Position numbers and translations under genes: made by a program. From assembly GCA_009746045.1 (NCBI GenBank), contig RPFO01000448.1:2752882-2816881 (forward strand): 64,000 nucleotides of DNA, given 5' to 3'. Position 1 is the stretch's first letter; the number at the start of each line of letters is the position of its first letter. This DNA is from Mesostigma viride. Lineage: Eukaryota; Streptophyta; Mesostigmatophyceae; Mesostigmatales; Mesostigmataceae. The notes under the pieces are model-generated. The model did not search any database and was not told the origin of the DNA. It saw only the letters and a program-made list of their open reading frames with translations. Positions 23,646 to 37,360 of the stretch are shown here, piece by piece.

Positions 23646-25939
23646 GGGAGAGAGGCGCATCGGAGGGTTGCCCTGATCGGAGGGGGGCTGAATGCAGAAG
23701 ACGAGGCCGTTTCCAAAAAGTCGAGGGGGACGGCGCTGCTGGAAGTGCACAACTATTTCAAGACGCACATGGAGGAATCCTGGGATAAGCCGGAGGTGCC
23801 CCTTCAGGACCAGAAAGAAATATGGAATTTGATTCATGGGGTTTCAAGCAGCACTGAGAAGGCAAGGAAGGACGGGGAGGGGGAGGAGGGTGGTGAGGAG
23901 CGGGTTGGAGGGCGATTGAACGAGGGTGGGTTGTCCGAATCGGAGAAAACCCAAGTCTACGACTTCATCTCGGCTGTGAAGGATGAAACGGTCGCTCCGA
24001 ACGACGACAGTAGATGTGGAATGCCGATTGAGGACAAGCTGGCCAAGGAGCTTGCAGAGTTTCTGGACATCGTGGCAGCGGACAAGCTGGACGGGGAGGG
24101 AAGGGTGATGAGGAAGGGGGGGGGATCAAACAGGAAGGGTGGAGGAGTCTAGCCCGCTTTCGATTCTGGCCGTCTATCATGGCAACCGTGAAGGCCAAAC
24201 ACGTTCCTCCTCAGTGCTTGTATGACCTGACATACATGGCCAAGATCTTCTGCGAGGTGATGGTCCAGCTTTTCATGATCTACAACCGCGATTTGGGGAA
24301 ATACCCCGAACCACGCGACCTCGGCTGGTTGCCGATGCAGCCTTCGGAATCCGACAGCGCCCTTCAGAGGGTGGCCGATACGGTCGCTGTAGCTGCCAAG
24401 AGACTAAGGGCGGTTATCAGGCCAACGGGGAGGGACGATTCCACCTTCCCACTTGCACTGCTGGAGAGGACGGATTTTGGGACGACCCACAAGGAGGAAA
24501 CGAAATGGTGGGTCCTGATTGCGCCCGAACCCCCAACCGAACAGGCTGTGGTGCCCCAACCCGTACAGCCTGTGGCGGGGGCTGTGGTGGTGACGGGGGC
24601 TGTGCCGGAGGAAGGCCAAGCCGAACATGCCGAGGCAGAGGACGTCCAGTCGGGTCGCCAAAAAAAGGTGGGGGAGAAGCGGGAACCCCCGCGGAAGTTT
24701 GGGTCGGAGGAGCTGGCATCCGAAATCGAGCAGCAGGGCCCGTGGATTTCTAAGAAAATTTACGGGTCTGACGGGGAAACGACCTGTGAGTTCATGATGA
24801 AGACTTTCGCGTGGGAGAAAAGCGATGGGCCGACACGGTTGGCTCAAGTGGTACTTAATGCAATGGAGGGGTTCGAATTTGTTGTGAAGAGGAAGGGGGG
24901 GGTGAACCAGCCGGATATCAAGAATGGGATATGGCTGCTGAATTTGGAACACCACGCGAAGCTGTGGAATGATGAGGAATTGTTGAAGGGTCGAACGGGT
25001 GCGTGGGTGGAGAAAAGGGACTGGAAGGCGGCGAAGGATTGTGGAGATTTCAATGGTGTGAAGGACGCCTGGTCGTCGTACCTAGGCGATTTCACGGGAT
25101 TCTTCAACCCACCCGTGATCTTCATTGGGTCAAAGGAGCAGGTGGATGGGTTTAAGGTCCTTCTGAAGGTACTTGGGAAGCGGCCTGAGGGGGAGGATAT
25201 TTCCAATCCCAACGGCCGTTCGGGCAAGGAAATTGCGGGTGCAGCCCAGAAGCGTCCGCTGGAGACGGCAGGCGCTGGCACCAAAAAGAAACGCCGGAAG
25301 CGCGCCGCCTCGGAGACCCCCTCGGCCGAAGACGTCTCAATGGGGGATGATGAGGATGTCGGGTCACATGGGGGTGATGATGGGGAGGAGGTTGGTGATG
25401 ATGGTGCCGGCGATGATGAGGGGGGCGGGAATGAGGGTGGTGATAAGGGGGGCGGGTCGAAGGACGGAGAGGGGGGGGTTCGAAGGGCGGAGAGGGGGGC
25501 GGGTCGAAGGGCGGAGAGGGGGGGGGTCGAAGGACGGAGAGGGGGGCGGGTCAAAGGGCGGAGAGGGGGGCGGGTCGAAGGGCGGAGAGGGGGGGGGTCG
25601 AAGGACGGAGAGGGGGGCGGGTCGAAGGGCGGAGAGGGGGGGGGTCGAAGGGCGGAGAGGGGGGGGGTCGAAGGACGGAGAGGGGGGCGGGTCGAAGGGC
25701 GGAGAGGGGGGCGGGTCAAAGGGCGGAGAGGGGGGCGGAGAGAAGGGCGGAGAGGGGGGCGGGTCGACCGGCGCATCGGGGGAAGGGGGGAAGGAGGGGG
25801 GGGAGGGGAGGGAGGCTCGAAGGGGAATTCGGGGGCGTCTGGGGGGGGATGTTGGGGCGTGCCGTCGACTACTGCAAAAAGCTCCTTTCGCCTGGCGGGC
25901 ACGTTCGATCAAGAGCAACGGCTAGTCATCTGTCAAAGG
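23646..25939 (+). CDS. Exon C of the unrecognised large gene, frame broken in G runs
   Basis: The acceptor GCATGCAG| at phase 0 joins exon B to GREAHRRVALIGGG. The frame closes with TAG 24150-24152 shortly after a G9 run (24116-24124). One frame over, the sequence reads on without a stop through MATVKAKHVPPQCL (24179) for about 590 codons, so a one-base homopolymer error or mutation is likely; otherwise these are two genes, 23646-24152 and 24179-25948. The second part has a coiled, Pro-rich linker, a domain with TTCEFMMKTFAWEKS and GIWLLNLEHHAKLWN, a bipartite-like basic signal (KKKRRKRAAS, near 25290) and a Gly/Arg/Glu minisatellite tail. The donor is AAAGG|GTAAGT at 25940. No known family. 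Confidence 0.55.
25437..25800. repeat. G-rich coding minisatellite, ~23-bp unit
   Basis: Units of 'gggtcgaagggcggagag' plus G5-G8 repeat some fifteen times. The unit is not a multiple of three, so the protein cycles through Gly/Arg/Glu/Lys mixtures. The G-rich strand could form quadruplexes, and frame slippage here is very likely. Confidence 0.9.
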
Positions 25940-26058
25940 GTAAGTTAATCTGAGTGAATATGGTCGGTTAAATTATGATGTTTGCATATTCCCAAGTTTG
26001 ATTTGCGATTGTAATGATAACTAATTGCGCCGCTCGTCATTGCTTGTCCCACCCACAG

Positions 26059-26875
26059 GTGACGAGTCTGAAGAGGAGCCGCCAAAGGATGACGCGCATG
26101 GCGGCCCACCCAAAGGGTTTGAGGAAGATTCGGAAGAATCGGAAGAATCGGAACCTGAGGAGGAAGCGCCACAAAGACGTGTCACAGTTACCGCAACCCA
26201 GCCCAAGCCACTAGACAAGAAAGTGCCACCACCAAGTTGGCAGACGTGGATGGAGAATCTGGAAGGTGGGGGGGGGGGAAACGGGTCGTGCCCCGCTCGC
26301 CTGTTGGATGTCCGGTTTCGGTATTGTGCAAGCACGGCGGTGAATTTTGCCAGTATCGGAAGAACCAATCCCAGCGCCTTGATACGTTGTGGAAGCCCAC
26401 GTGGGCTGCTGATTCGGTGGCTAAACTCAATGCAGACCCAATGAAGCTGGCACACATGCCTGATTTCCACGTCGACACGTTCCTGGTGCATGGAGTCGTT
26501 CGAAAGGTGGATAAAACGGGCGTGTGGTACGTTAAATTTTGGGCAGAAGGGTGTGACGAAAAGGGAATCTGGATTAATGGGGAGCAGGGGACGATGCCCG
26601 CGGCAATTTTCAAGGTACAACAAGACGAGATGCGGAACTGTTTCAAGCCACCTGAGGGAACGTATTTGGAGTGGTGGATGGACAAGGGGTACCTGGCGAC
26701 CAGATCTTCCCCAGCGACCAGATCTTCCCCACGACTCCAAGAGAAGGGGGGAGACCAAGCCGCAGGGCAGGGCAAACGAAAACCTCAAGGGAAGGCTGGC
26801 GCAGATGTGCGGGAGGGGGGTGTAAAGAAGCCCAGCGGACGGGGTGTAAAGAAACGCCTGTTAGTAGGTAGTTAG
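26059..26875 (+). CDS. Exon D (last) of the unrecognised large gene
   Basis: It follows a 119-bp intron with GTAAGT and CCCACAG. It begins with a strongly acidic run (GDESEEEPPKDDAHG, EESEESEPEEEAPQR), loses frame at a G11 run (26268-26278) and continues one frame over with GCPVSVLCKHGGEFCQYRK, FHVDTFLVHGVVRKVDKTGV and WYVKFWAEGCDEKGIWI. It ends in a basic tail (VKKPSGRGVKKRLLVGS) at TAG 26873-26875. The acidic-then-basic layout and the GVVRKVDKTGVWYVKFWAEG segment (reminiscent of small beta-barrel reader domains) would fit a chromatin or nucleic-acid protein, but that is only a guess. Confidence 0.5.
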
Positions 26876-26879
26876 ATAG

Positions 26880-28185
26880 CTTGATCTGAACTCGTGTACA
26901 TTTGTAAAGATCGATCTGTACATCTGTCTCCAGAGCATTCACTTGAATATTCAAAGTTCAAGTGGGAATTACTGGTTGGGTTGTGCACAGGCTTGTGCAC
27001 AATTTTGGCAATAATTATAATTCGTTCTATAAATAGAACTAGCGGGGTCGTGGAGAGGGTTGTGCAATTGTAAATAATCTACAACTTGTCTCACTTGCTT
27101 ACCCTCCGAGTGCATGACACTATGACAAAAACAGCCAATTTTACCCCGACTTGAATAAATTTTAATAAATGTTAATAAATTTTAATAAATTTAAGCAATC
27201 TAGTAATGAAAAGTGCACGCGGAAAGCGCACCAGTGACCAAATTGCATGAAATGGTAATGATTTCATGTGGAAACGCATTCACAATGAGCATCAATTGTC
27301 ATGTATTTGTTGAAATGGCGTCTCCTCAAGTAATAAAATTTGGCATGGGTATTGTAGATTGATTGTGGGCCCCCCCTATAATATCGGCGCGAAATTGATG
27401 GAATCCGATCAGTGCGCGCGTCTAAATTTCATCGCGTGGCTCAGTGCTGATCCATTATTGGCAATATACGATTTCAAAACCTCAACCAAGGTTGCCACAG
27501 GACATTTATTTATCTATGTCCATCATTCTAGTTGTCTCGTTTATTATTGATTCGCCCTGGACCGAGCTTCATACAGGGTTACTAAAGTGCCAAGGGCGCA
27601 GCCAATTGCAGCCCTGAGCAGTTTCCTACAGACATGGCCTCTGAGCCCTAGAATCGTGCCAAACCGTAACCATCTTGCCTGTAAACCACCCAGCCATTGC
27701 CATGCCATTCAACCACCATGCAAGCTTCAACCAGATGCCTTACACCTTGGCCAGCCGACACAGGTCTTGAGCGAGCCCAACACCGGTTTCTGGTTACCGC
27801 AGTTACTGCGTGCCCTCGCTCCGCACTCCGCGTTTCCTCGCTCCACCATCCGCGTTTATGCTGTGGCCCGAAACACGCATCCAACAAACCCTTTGCAGGC
27901 TGTTTGTGGCCCGCGCAGCCCTCCAAATCACCGGTGCTTGCCCCCGCACAAGCTTCCTGTTTCCCCAGCACAGGCTTATCTCTGGTCCCCCCCTACTCGA
28001 GCGCAACGTGTCCTCGGCCTCGTCGGTGCTTGGCGCCGCACATGCTCCGTCCCTCACGGCACAGGGTATCCCTGGACACCCTGGACACCGCTCTAGTTTT
28101 CCTCCTCCCATATTGTAGCGGAAATCTGGAAAGGGTCCTGCATTCATACCGTAGTCGCATACTAAACTCAGTTCCTCTCCTCTCA
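26880..28185. other. Intergenic, AT-rich then GC-rich, no gene seen
   Basis: Contains a short (TTTTAATAAA)-like repeat at 27150-27192 and a TATAAATA at about 27027. From 27580 the sequence is GC-richer and open, but without domains; it is likely the 3' flank of the FLU-like gene. Confidence 0.35.
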
Positions 28186-28190
28186 TGCGC

Positions 28191-30957
28191 CTAGTCCTCG
28201 GCCTCGTCAGTCCTGAGCTGCGCAATGTAGAGGTCGTAGTACTTGCCCGCTTGCTCAAAGTCCTGCAGCTCCGCGTACATGTCGGCGATCGCGCCATATG
28301 CATCTGCGTCGCCGATGCTGTTGCCCACTGCCTTGGACAGCTCCAGCACCGCCTTCTTGTACTCGATGCCCTTGGCGTACTCACCCAGGCGCTGGTACGC
28401 CGCGCCTGATGAGAGGGGGGGGGGGGGGGGGAGAGGGTGCAGCGATGGAAGGAAAGAGGGAGGAAGGGAGATGACACAAAATGGGTTTGGTTAAGAAGCT
28501 GGTTCGCCTGAACGGCCAGGCGGGCGGGGGGCGGGGTGGGGTGGGGAGAGAAAATGGAAATGGGGAAGGAAGAGGGAAGGAAGCAAGCGAAGGACAGAAA
28601 GATGGGGAGAGGAACAGGAAGGGGGGAATAAGGTTCATCTGCTTACGTGCCATGAAGCCCCCCCCACAAAACTAAAGATAAAATCAACTGCCATGCGGCA
28701 CGGTGAGGGGATCATGCGGTAGGCAGCATGCATACATTGTAAGAACACAAGAGTAAGCACTTCAATCACAAAGAAAATAGCCCACACAAATGATTCGAAA
28801 ATAGCACACACATATCATCAAACACAGCCCACACAAACCATTCAAAACAAAGCCCACACATGGCCTGAGATTACAAACGCCTGATCGCTTGTATCACACA
28901 GGGGAAGCTTAGGGAGAAAAGGGGAAGGGGCTCCTTGCCGATGTGCCACATGGCGCGCCGCTGGCATGCCAGTGGTGGCAAATCAATTATATTTACAAGT
29001 GGTGGCACACGTGACGTACACATGGGGAAAGGGAGGAGATGCGGGGAGAGGAAGGCAGGGGGGCTCCTGTACTCACCGATGCCCCGTGTGGCGCGCCGCT
29101 CGGCAACCTTGTCGTTGAGCTCGACCGCCATCGCGCACGCCTCGGTGAAGAGGGCGACCGCACGCTGGTGGGGGGGAGGGGGGGGGGGAGTGAGCACAGA
29201 CGGGGAGCAGGCAAAAACCACACGTGGGGGTGGAGAAGTAAGAACAACACGCACACAGACACGCACACGCAAAGACACACACACATGCACACACACAAAC
29301 ATGAATACACATGGGGGGCAAACTTTTACGACAACCGAGGAGGGAGGACCAACGTGTCATCAGGTCCCCACAGGGAGATGCACAGCCACATCAAGCCAGC
29401 CAGCAGCTTGTTCCGTTTGACAAGACAAGCACTGGTACGTATATGTTGCTATACCGGGGCGGGTGGGGTGGAGGGAAAGAGCACTACCGTGTTGCTTAAT
29501 AACCTGCTCTTTGGGGGAAAAAAGAACTTGAGATCATTTGTGTTTCCTTCCCTCTTCTTTACCCCGTGTGAACAGGACAGCACCGAATCCATCTCTACAA
29601 AAAAATTGACTGCAAGTAGCTGCGCCATCAGCAATCCGCTAGCGGCCGCCCCAACAGCAGCACAGCTGCACCGCACGATGAGATCGCAAGGCACCCAACC
29701 CACAAAGGCAATCGCATGTTTAGGGTGCAAGATTTGGATGTACTTTACACTAATTGGCCAGGCGCTCACCCACCTTGGCAAGCGTGACGAGATGACAGGG
29801 GAAAACGACAAGACATTTTTCTCTCCGCTCCTGCTTGACAGGGCTGAGAGAGGGGGAAAAATGTCTCCCGCCTAGGCCGTACGTTAGGGGTCAGTGTTAG
29901 ATGCTCATAAATAAGCATTTCATAGCCGCCGCCCACCTTCGTCCGTTTGCAGCTCCTGCTTGGCAAGGCAGCCTACCACCTAGGCATCCAAATGTTCAGG
30001 GCTTGGAGTCAAATTTTATAACGTTATAGAAATAACTTGGCTAGGCAGCCACCCACCTTGGGGTCCGTCTGCAGCTCCTGCTTGGCCAGCCGCAGCTTTT
30101 CGCTCATGGCCTTCGCGCGTGTGTTGACCACAGGGGGCGCCGCATCCGCCGCGGGCGCAGCAGCGGCCGCCGCAGCAGGGGCCACGGCAACGGGCTCTGC
30201 CCGCTGCGGCGGCGCGTAGGTGAGCGAGGGCGCGTACACCTCAGTGCGCGCCTGCTTGCGGAGGCTCAGGTTGATCTGGCGCAGCTGCGCGTTCATGCGC
30301 TCCAACTCCTCCTTGCGTTGCCGCGCAAGGGTTCCTGGGGGGGGCGGGACGGGGGGGACAGGGGGCGGATGGCAGCAGGGAAGCGACCGATAGCGTGTTT
30401 GGATGGTCTTGGAGAAGCGGCATGGGTGCATGCGTGGGTCGAGAGAGCCCATTGCAGCAGGGGCAGTGTTTGCCCTATGATGGCTTCTTTTATGTTGGAT
30501 GGTGGGGGACGGGACGGGGGCACGTGCATGGATGCATCCGTACATGCATGCTTCCTTGCCAAGTCATAATCAGAAGTCGATCATGAAAGCGAATAGGTTG
30601 GGTAGCCATCACGCCAATTTTGTTGAGGGGGTGGGCGAGAAGTTTTGTTGAAATACCAGCTGCCAGAGAATGGACATCAGGTTAGTCAGAAATGGGCTAG
30701 GTCAGCGGAAGGCCGAGGCATTACTCACCACCTACTCCTGCGCCCAGCAACGCGATTGTCTCGGTCACGATCAACAGGGTTACTAGCCGGTCGTCTGAAA
30801 ACAGCCCTTGTTTTTCTGCGCACTCCGCGGCCAGCGCACTGCCCACAGGCAACAAGGCCACGGCGCCTGCACATAGTAATGCTGCGGACGTGCGAAGAGC
30901 GCTCTGCAAGAGTGACGGCTGCATCCGGGAGGTGAACGTGCACGGACGTAAGCGCAT
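28191..30957 (-). CDS. FLU: FLU-like TPR protein, four exons
   Basis: Minus-strand exons 30957-30729, 30334-30057, 29164-29077 and 28405-28191 join in phase (1, 0, 1) and give about 268 residues from ATG 30957; ATG 30924 is an alternative start. Exon 1 holds an Arg/Ser-rich leader and a hydrophobic stretch (AALLCAGAVALLPVGSALAA), then a second hydrophobic helix (VTLLIVTETIALLGAGVGG). Exon 2 starts a coiled coil, RQRKEELERMNAQLRQINLS, typical of FLU, then an Ala-rich linker. Exons 3-4 form TPR helices ending in YGAIADMYAELQDFEQAGKY, a near-signature of FLU. In plants FLU sits on the thylakoid membrane and restrains glutamyl-tRNA reductase, limiting protochlorophyllide build-up in the dark. Helix A of the first TPR seems missing, so a short exon may lie in intron 2. 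Confidence 0.8.
28927..29970 (-). repeat. Intron copies of FLU-like exon ends
   Basis: The donor end of exon 2 (plus-strand 30048-30095) is echoed at 29924-29970, including 'gtccgt-tgcagctcctgcttgg' and a usable GTGGGC donor, and weakly at 29765-29783. The end of exon 3 is echoed at 28931-28970 (GGCGCGCCGCT core) without a donor. Confidence 0.5.
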
Positions 30958-31089
30958 ACAGTGGAAAGGACTGTCAGCGCTGGTTATCATAAAAATTGTG
31001 AAGATAAATGCGGATGCGCCGCGATGTTTCAGAGAGATATCTCCACCAGGAGGATTGTCAGCAGGCGAGTAACGATGATTGCACAAAAA

Positions 31090-31829
31090 AACACGGGAGT
31101 ATCATATGACAGTCAATTAGCAGAGATATAGCGAACTCGTGGCGGGACCAGGGTAATGCACAGTTTGGAGGGAGACGGCCATGAATGAAACAAAAATGCA
31201 ATGGCATCACCGTACCGGCTCAGGCCTGCCGTCTGTGCTAGCTCGGCTGACATTTAGGGTTTGGTTATGATGCCCTGCGTTCGAGCATTTTGCTAGGGTA
31301 ACCAGCCGTTGGCCGTGTGGTCGCCCTGCTGTACGAACAAGTCTATCCGAGCGTAAACTGTTCACATTATTACTTGTCAAGCTTGCCGGTAAAGGTGACC
31401 GAATGGAGCACTCCAGAGAAGCTGTTCGCGCTTGGATTGCTTCCATTTCTAAGGCAATTAATGATCAGAAATACAGGCTCTGTCTTCTTACTTCACCGTT
31501 TAGCTATGGCGAGTTTCTATTTCGGCAAACCGCTGTTAAAAATGTGTGATATTCCCAGCACGCGCGTGGGTGACGTAGGGCACACTCGGAGCATGCACTG
31601 CGCCCGAGCCGCCCGCCCTTGCAAGCCTCACAACGCAATCGCGTTTGTTACATCAGACAGCGCGGGTTGGCCTCTAGATAGATTTGTCGTACACAGTTTC
31701 ATACGGACTCAATCCTAAAAATACGGTCATCTGTGGTGGGCAGCCAGTCGGCCACAGTCGTAAAGAACACCGTACACAGTTAGCCTTCGGCATTCAGCAA
31801 CCATTGTAAAGCATAGATGAAGATTCGAT
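31090..31829. other. No gene seen
   Basis: Upstream side of the FLU-like gene; the promoter should lie here, but I see no TATA box or motif I would defend. The frame at 31317-31718 has no domain. Confidence 0.3.
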
Positions 31830-32339
31830 TTAGGCACGACTCACATGAGGCTCGGTGAACTCCGTCGGTGAACTCTTTGTGAACTGGGTCGACGGCCGGG
31901 TCGCCACCGGCGCTTCACCGGCCCTTCACTTCGAGTTCACGCACTCACATGGGTCGCAACGACGTAGTGAACTGCTCCCCAGTGAACTCGTTTGTGAACT
32001 GGCGGAGGCGCGGGAAGACAGCCCAGATTTCGCGGGAAAGGGCGCAAACGTCAAGCAAGTGCATGATGCATCCTTGCATGCTGGCTAATAACATGCACGT
32101 CTTGTCCAGCTGTAAACCACTAACTTCTGCACCACTAATTTGATACAGTGCTGCAGAAATATGATAAAAACGCGCCGGTGACCTGTCGTGCATGTCGCTT
32201 TTCCAGCTACCTGTCTGCGTTCGAACGCAGACAGGTAGCTTTCTTTGCAAGTTTTTCCAGGTGTTGGTGCCAGTGCTTCTCTGTCGATATTGTTTCAAAG
32301 CCGGTTTGTTTATTGGCTGGGGACGACCCCAGAGCCGCC

Positions 32340-32638
32340 CGCCGTCACATGCACAAAACATGCCATATCTCGCTGGAGGCGTTCGGTTATTTACTGGAGA
32401 AAATCGGCCCGATCAGCGAGCCGAATCTCCAGACAATGGCGGGCGCGGGCTCCGGTTGGACGTGGTAAGACCCGAGCAAATGCTCATTGGTGCATTAGAG
32501 TGGCTTTCTCATAGCTGCGACTATGGTACCTTGGAGCGTGCATATGGCATCGCTTCAAACACGTGGTCCAAAAATGGGGAACGCCCTGGCATTCTACGAG
32601 AACTTGAAGATGCTTTCAACAGCAAACAGCAAGCGTAG
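32340..32638 (+). pseudogene. Harbinger-like transposase N-terminal remnant
   Basis: Two frames together read ISLEAFGYLLEKIGPISEP and then PEQMLIGALEWLSHSCDYG / TLERAYGIASNTWSK. This matches the helical region before the DDE domain of Harbinger transposases (a 'YLL..IGP' helix, then 'L...L.WL..G..Y..L...FGIS.ST'). A frame break lies near 32455. The catalytic DDE part was not found. Confidence 0.5.
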
Positions 32639-32734
32639 GTTCCGGTTGGACGCCTATGGTAACCTGGACTGTGTATACGTCGTCGCTCCAAACGCAATGC
32701 CCTGCCCACCCATACGTGCATGTGCACGTGTGGC

Positions 32735-34007
<1,273 letters not shown>

Positions 34008-34255
34008 TTTTCATGGATGGGCATCTGGTTTCCCATATCAGAGTGGGCATAAGCAAGAGTTTTTTTTAGAACTGAACTCCTTACTTCATTTGGCAAATGT
34101 GAGTCAACATTTCAGAATTATAATAATGGAAATTCCATTAGCTTACCGTATGATGCTACACATGTTCATAGTGGTCAATTACGTGAGCTCCTTGAGCTAG
34201 TCACACGCACTGGGGGTACTGTGGTTGTTAAGACCTCACTTGGACATGTGCAATG

Positions 34256-34752
34256 GGCCGGGCCCACTTCAAATGTTCCGAAAAGTGTGACACTTTTGGT
34301 CGTTTTTTTGACTTTTTCGACGATCGTCACTCTGCAGAGTGATTCGTCGTGCGAAATCGTGCGAAATTGTGCGAAATTTGCTGAAATCGTGTGAAATTTG
34401 CTGAAATCGTGCGAATTTGTGCGAAATTTGCTGAAATTGTGCGAAATTTCATGTGAAAAATGTCGACGGTAAAAAATTTTGATGTGCACAACGTGTGTGA
34501 ATTCATGCGAAATTTTGTCAAACGTCACTCCCCAAAACGACCCTTGGTTGAAATCCATGCGAAATTGTGCGAAATCATGCAAAATTGTGCGAAATCGTGC
34601 GAAATCGTGCGAAAATGTGTGAAAATTTTGCGAAAATCACGCGAAAATCACGCGAACTCGTGCGAAATTTTATTTTTTTTTTGCGAAAAACGACCAAAAG
34701 TGTCACACACTTGGCTTGGACGGCGGAACATTTGAAGTGGGCCCGGCCAATG
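34256..34752. mobile_element. MITE with long inverted ends, nested in the Harbinger element
   Basis: The left end GGGCCGGGCCCACTTCAAAT and the complementary right end at about 34750 share around 45 alignable bases, including GTGACACTTTTGGTCGTTTT. The interior is a GTGCGAAAT-type short repeat array. It has no coding capacity. AAT may be the target duplication. Confidence 0.65.
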
Positions 34753-36319
34753 TCTTGAATTGGTTGCTCATTGAGTGAGACATAATGTTGGACGTATTGT
34801 GGCTGCTTAACAATAACTTTGTGCACGCGTAATTCTTTAATCATGACTAATGTCAGGCGCGTTGCAATTATAAAGGGAGGCATGCAACTATGCAATGTGC
34901 GAACATATTAATTCCATTTAGGGTTATTGCAGTTCAAAAGGAGTGGTGCCGTCGCAAACCGTGTAGATCCCGCTCTGAATGTTAGCCAGCCATAGTTGTA
35001 ACTTACAAGGCTGCACATTTCCACCTCCATTTGTTTCCATCGTTGTGAATGACTCGACTAACACGGATGAGTCAACAGCAGGCTCGAGATATCAACAGCA
35101 TGGTCCGGGATCTCCATATTTCTGGCCTGCGCTAGTTGCTTTAGTGATAGTCTTTACATTGTCATCAAGTGAGTGAGACAACAAACATGACAATTGCCTG
35201 GGGCCAGCAGATAAATGTCCAAAATTATTTCAATGAGCAATAAAAGTGATTACTACAAGTAGTCAAGGAAGTGTTATCGCACAGCAAATTTGAAGCAATA
35301 TCTTATGAATCACGTTCCATAGTGGCCATCATGATCGCACACACAAAAAGAGCATGCCCCTGAAAGAAAAGAGATCGGACTCAACGGACCTTACAAGTTG
35401 ACCTTTCTTACCAACCAGTGTGCCTAGAACGTGAAGCGTGGGGCGGCCAGCAACGAAAGATTGTTCATGCAGACGGACCGCCCATGCTATTGCCGGGCGC
35501 ATCAGTGTGTATGTCAATGAGACAACAGCGCAGGCCAGAGATCTGGAGAATCCGGACCAAGGTAGCTCGAGCCTGCCGTTATGTTATCCGCGTTTTCGAG
35601 TCGTGCACGATGATGGATATGAACCAGTGTGTGTGTGTGGCCATCAACACCAATTGCCGCCATCCATATCGTCATCAGGGCGTTGTGAGTTTCACGTTTG
35701 CTTTGTCGCTCATATTTCGCTTTGCCTTCGGCTTAGGCGAGCTCGCCTTGTCATCTCCAAAGAGTATGCAATGCCGCACAAGAAGACCGACATTTATTAC
35801 TGCGCCAACTATCGTCCTCAAGATTGCCAGCATCTCCAAAGATCACCAAAGCCGCAACCAGATCGAGTGCGGCGCTGTGCCCTTCGCGTGCAATGCTCTG
35901 CTCTTCTACAGCCGTGGGGCTCGGAGCATTTGGGTTAATGTCGTCGCTAATAGCAGGCTTCGGGTCACCTTTCGCGAGGGTAACCCGTTGTAGCCATTCC
36001 TGAAAAAGCTCGTCGGTGTCCCTCATGGCTGGCGACTCCCGAGCACCTGCCACCTTCCCGCGCATGTTGCACGTCTGGCATTTTCATGGGCTTGCTTCGC
36101 GCCAACGCACGCTGTCCACCACAAGTTCACAAAGAGTTCACGAGGAGTTCACGGGGAGTTCACGGGGAGTTCACAACTTCGGACTTCGGGGAGATTGTGA
36201 ACTCGTCCTGTGAACTCGTGAACTCCTCGGGACCCAAAATTAGCTCGGCCCCGGTCGGCCCAGTTCACAAAAGAGTTCACAAAGAGTTCACCGCCTCATG
36301 TGAGTCGTGCCTTACGTTG

Positions 36320-37180
36320 ATTCAAAGAATTCAGTATTACCAGAACTCAAGAGGTACCAGGGAAGAATCAGAGAAGAACCGGCAGGAACTCCCAAAAAGT
36401 CCTTGGCAAAGGGAATCCCATAGTAATTCAACCTTGTGCCCAAGGTCATACTTCCAGTAATAATTTTTAGTTATAACTGGCAATGCGAGAAGCCGAGAAA
36501 CGTTTTGGCGCAGTTGACAGAGGTCTGGCTATGGGCAACATGATTGTAATATTCGGAAAAGTCAGGACTGGATAAGTAATATTTGGCAACAAAGCAACCC
36601 CGATGAGCGTCTCACTAATCTCATCTAGCACGAGTTTAATTAATTTATTAATCAATTAATTATTTATTTATTTAATAGCAGTAGTAGTGTAGAATAGTAA
36701 GGCTTCAGTTACACAACGTGGCCTTGTCCATGTACGCCTATTCAGTTACTTCTGCCACCTGAGTCGCCTTGTTCTGCATGGCAGTCCGTCAAAAGAAGGG
36801 AGAGGGAGTGGATGCGGTGTTCAAACTGAGCTGGGACCACTAGGTCGGCCAGCAAGATCTGGGTGTAGTTCATGGCAGGTTTACTGACCTAGCTTCCTAG
36901 GAACTAATGTCCTTGGCCGGGCCAGGCCATGTCAAGATATCAGATAGTGCCGCCCTGGTTGGCCAAGCCGCGGCTGGGGGCTGGCCAGACCAAAGGCGGT
37001 GTCGACCTGGCTGGTAGTGCTAGCAAGATGTATGCTATCCTACGCTGCCTAATCTCGTCCGAAATACGAGGCATCCCCTGATACCGGCAAAGACTCTATA
37101 ATGACCTATGCTTGGAAAACCCTACATTCAGGACCTGTCGGAGCATCCTATAAACCGTGCCGTCGAGCTTAGCCGCCAGT
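36320..37180. other. Repeat debris without a gene
   Basis: It holds a LINE-tail motif (GCACGAGTTTAATTAATT and AT-rich tail, 36628-36680) and a stretch at 36775-36915 that recurs at 62175-62320 ('atgcggtgttcaaactgagc', 'tgggaccac', 'aggtcggccagca'). Confidence 0.5.
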
Positions 37181-37184
37181 CAGT

Positions 37185-37360
37185 CCGTGAGTGTCCACGC
37201 CTGGCATCGGCGCCATACGTAAGCACCGTGAGGACGAGGACCTTGAAGAGCATGCGCTTGCGGTGCTCGCCCAGGCCCTTCGAGCGCCAGTAGGTGTACA
37301 TGTTGAGCGAACGGAGCCTGGCCCAGGCCAGGCCGATGCGGATGTCAACATCGTCAGTCG
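37185..37360 (-). pseudogene. LINE reverse-transcriptase thumb fragment
   Basis: The minus strand reads DIRIGLAWARLRSLNMYTYW and KRMLFKVLVLTVLTYGADA, the conserved region after the RT catalytic core in non-LTR elements. It parallels HRISLAWHAIYTNTGRALW and LFAVLVHPVLTYGAETW in the plus-strand copy at 38.5 kb. Confidence 0.6.

Noticed and set aside
24844-25918. Minus-strand proline-rich open frames
   Set aside because: Shadow of the G-rich coding minisatellite on the plus strand.
27587-28194. Pro/Ala-rich open frames downstream of the FLU-like gene
   Set aside because: No domain, open in several frames, and located in the likely 3' flank of that gene.
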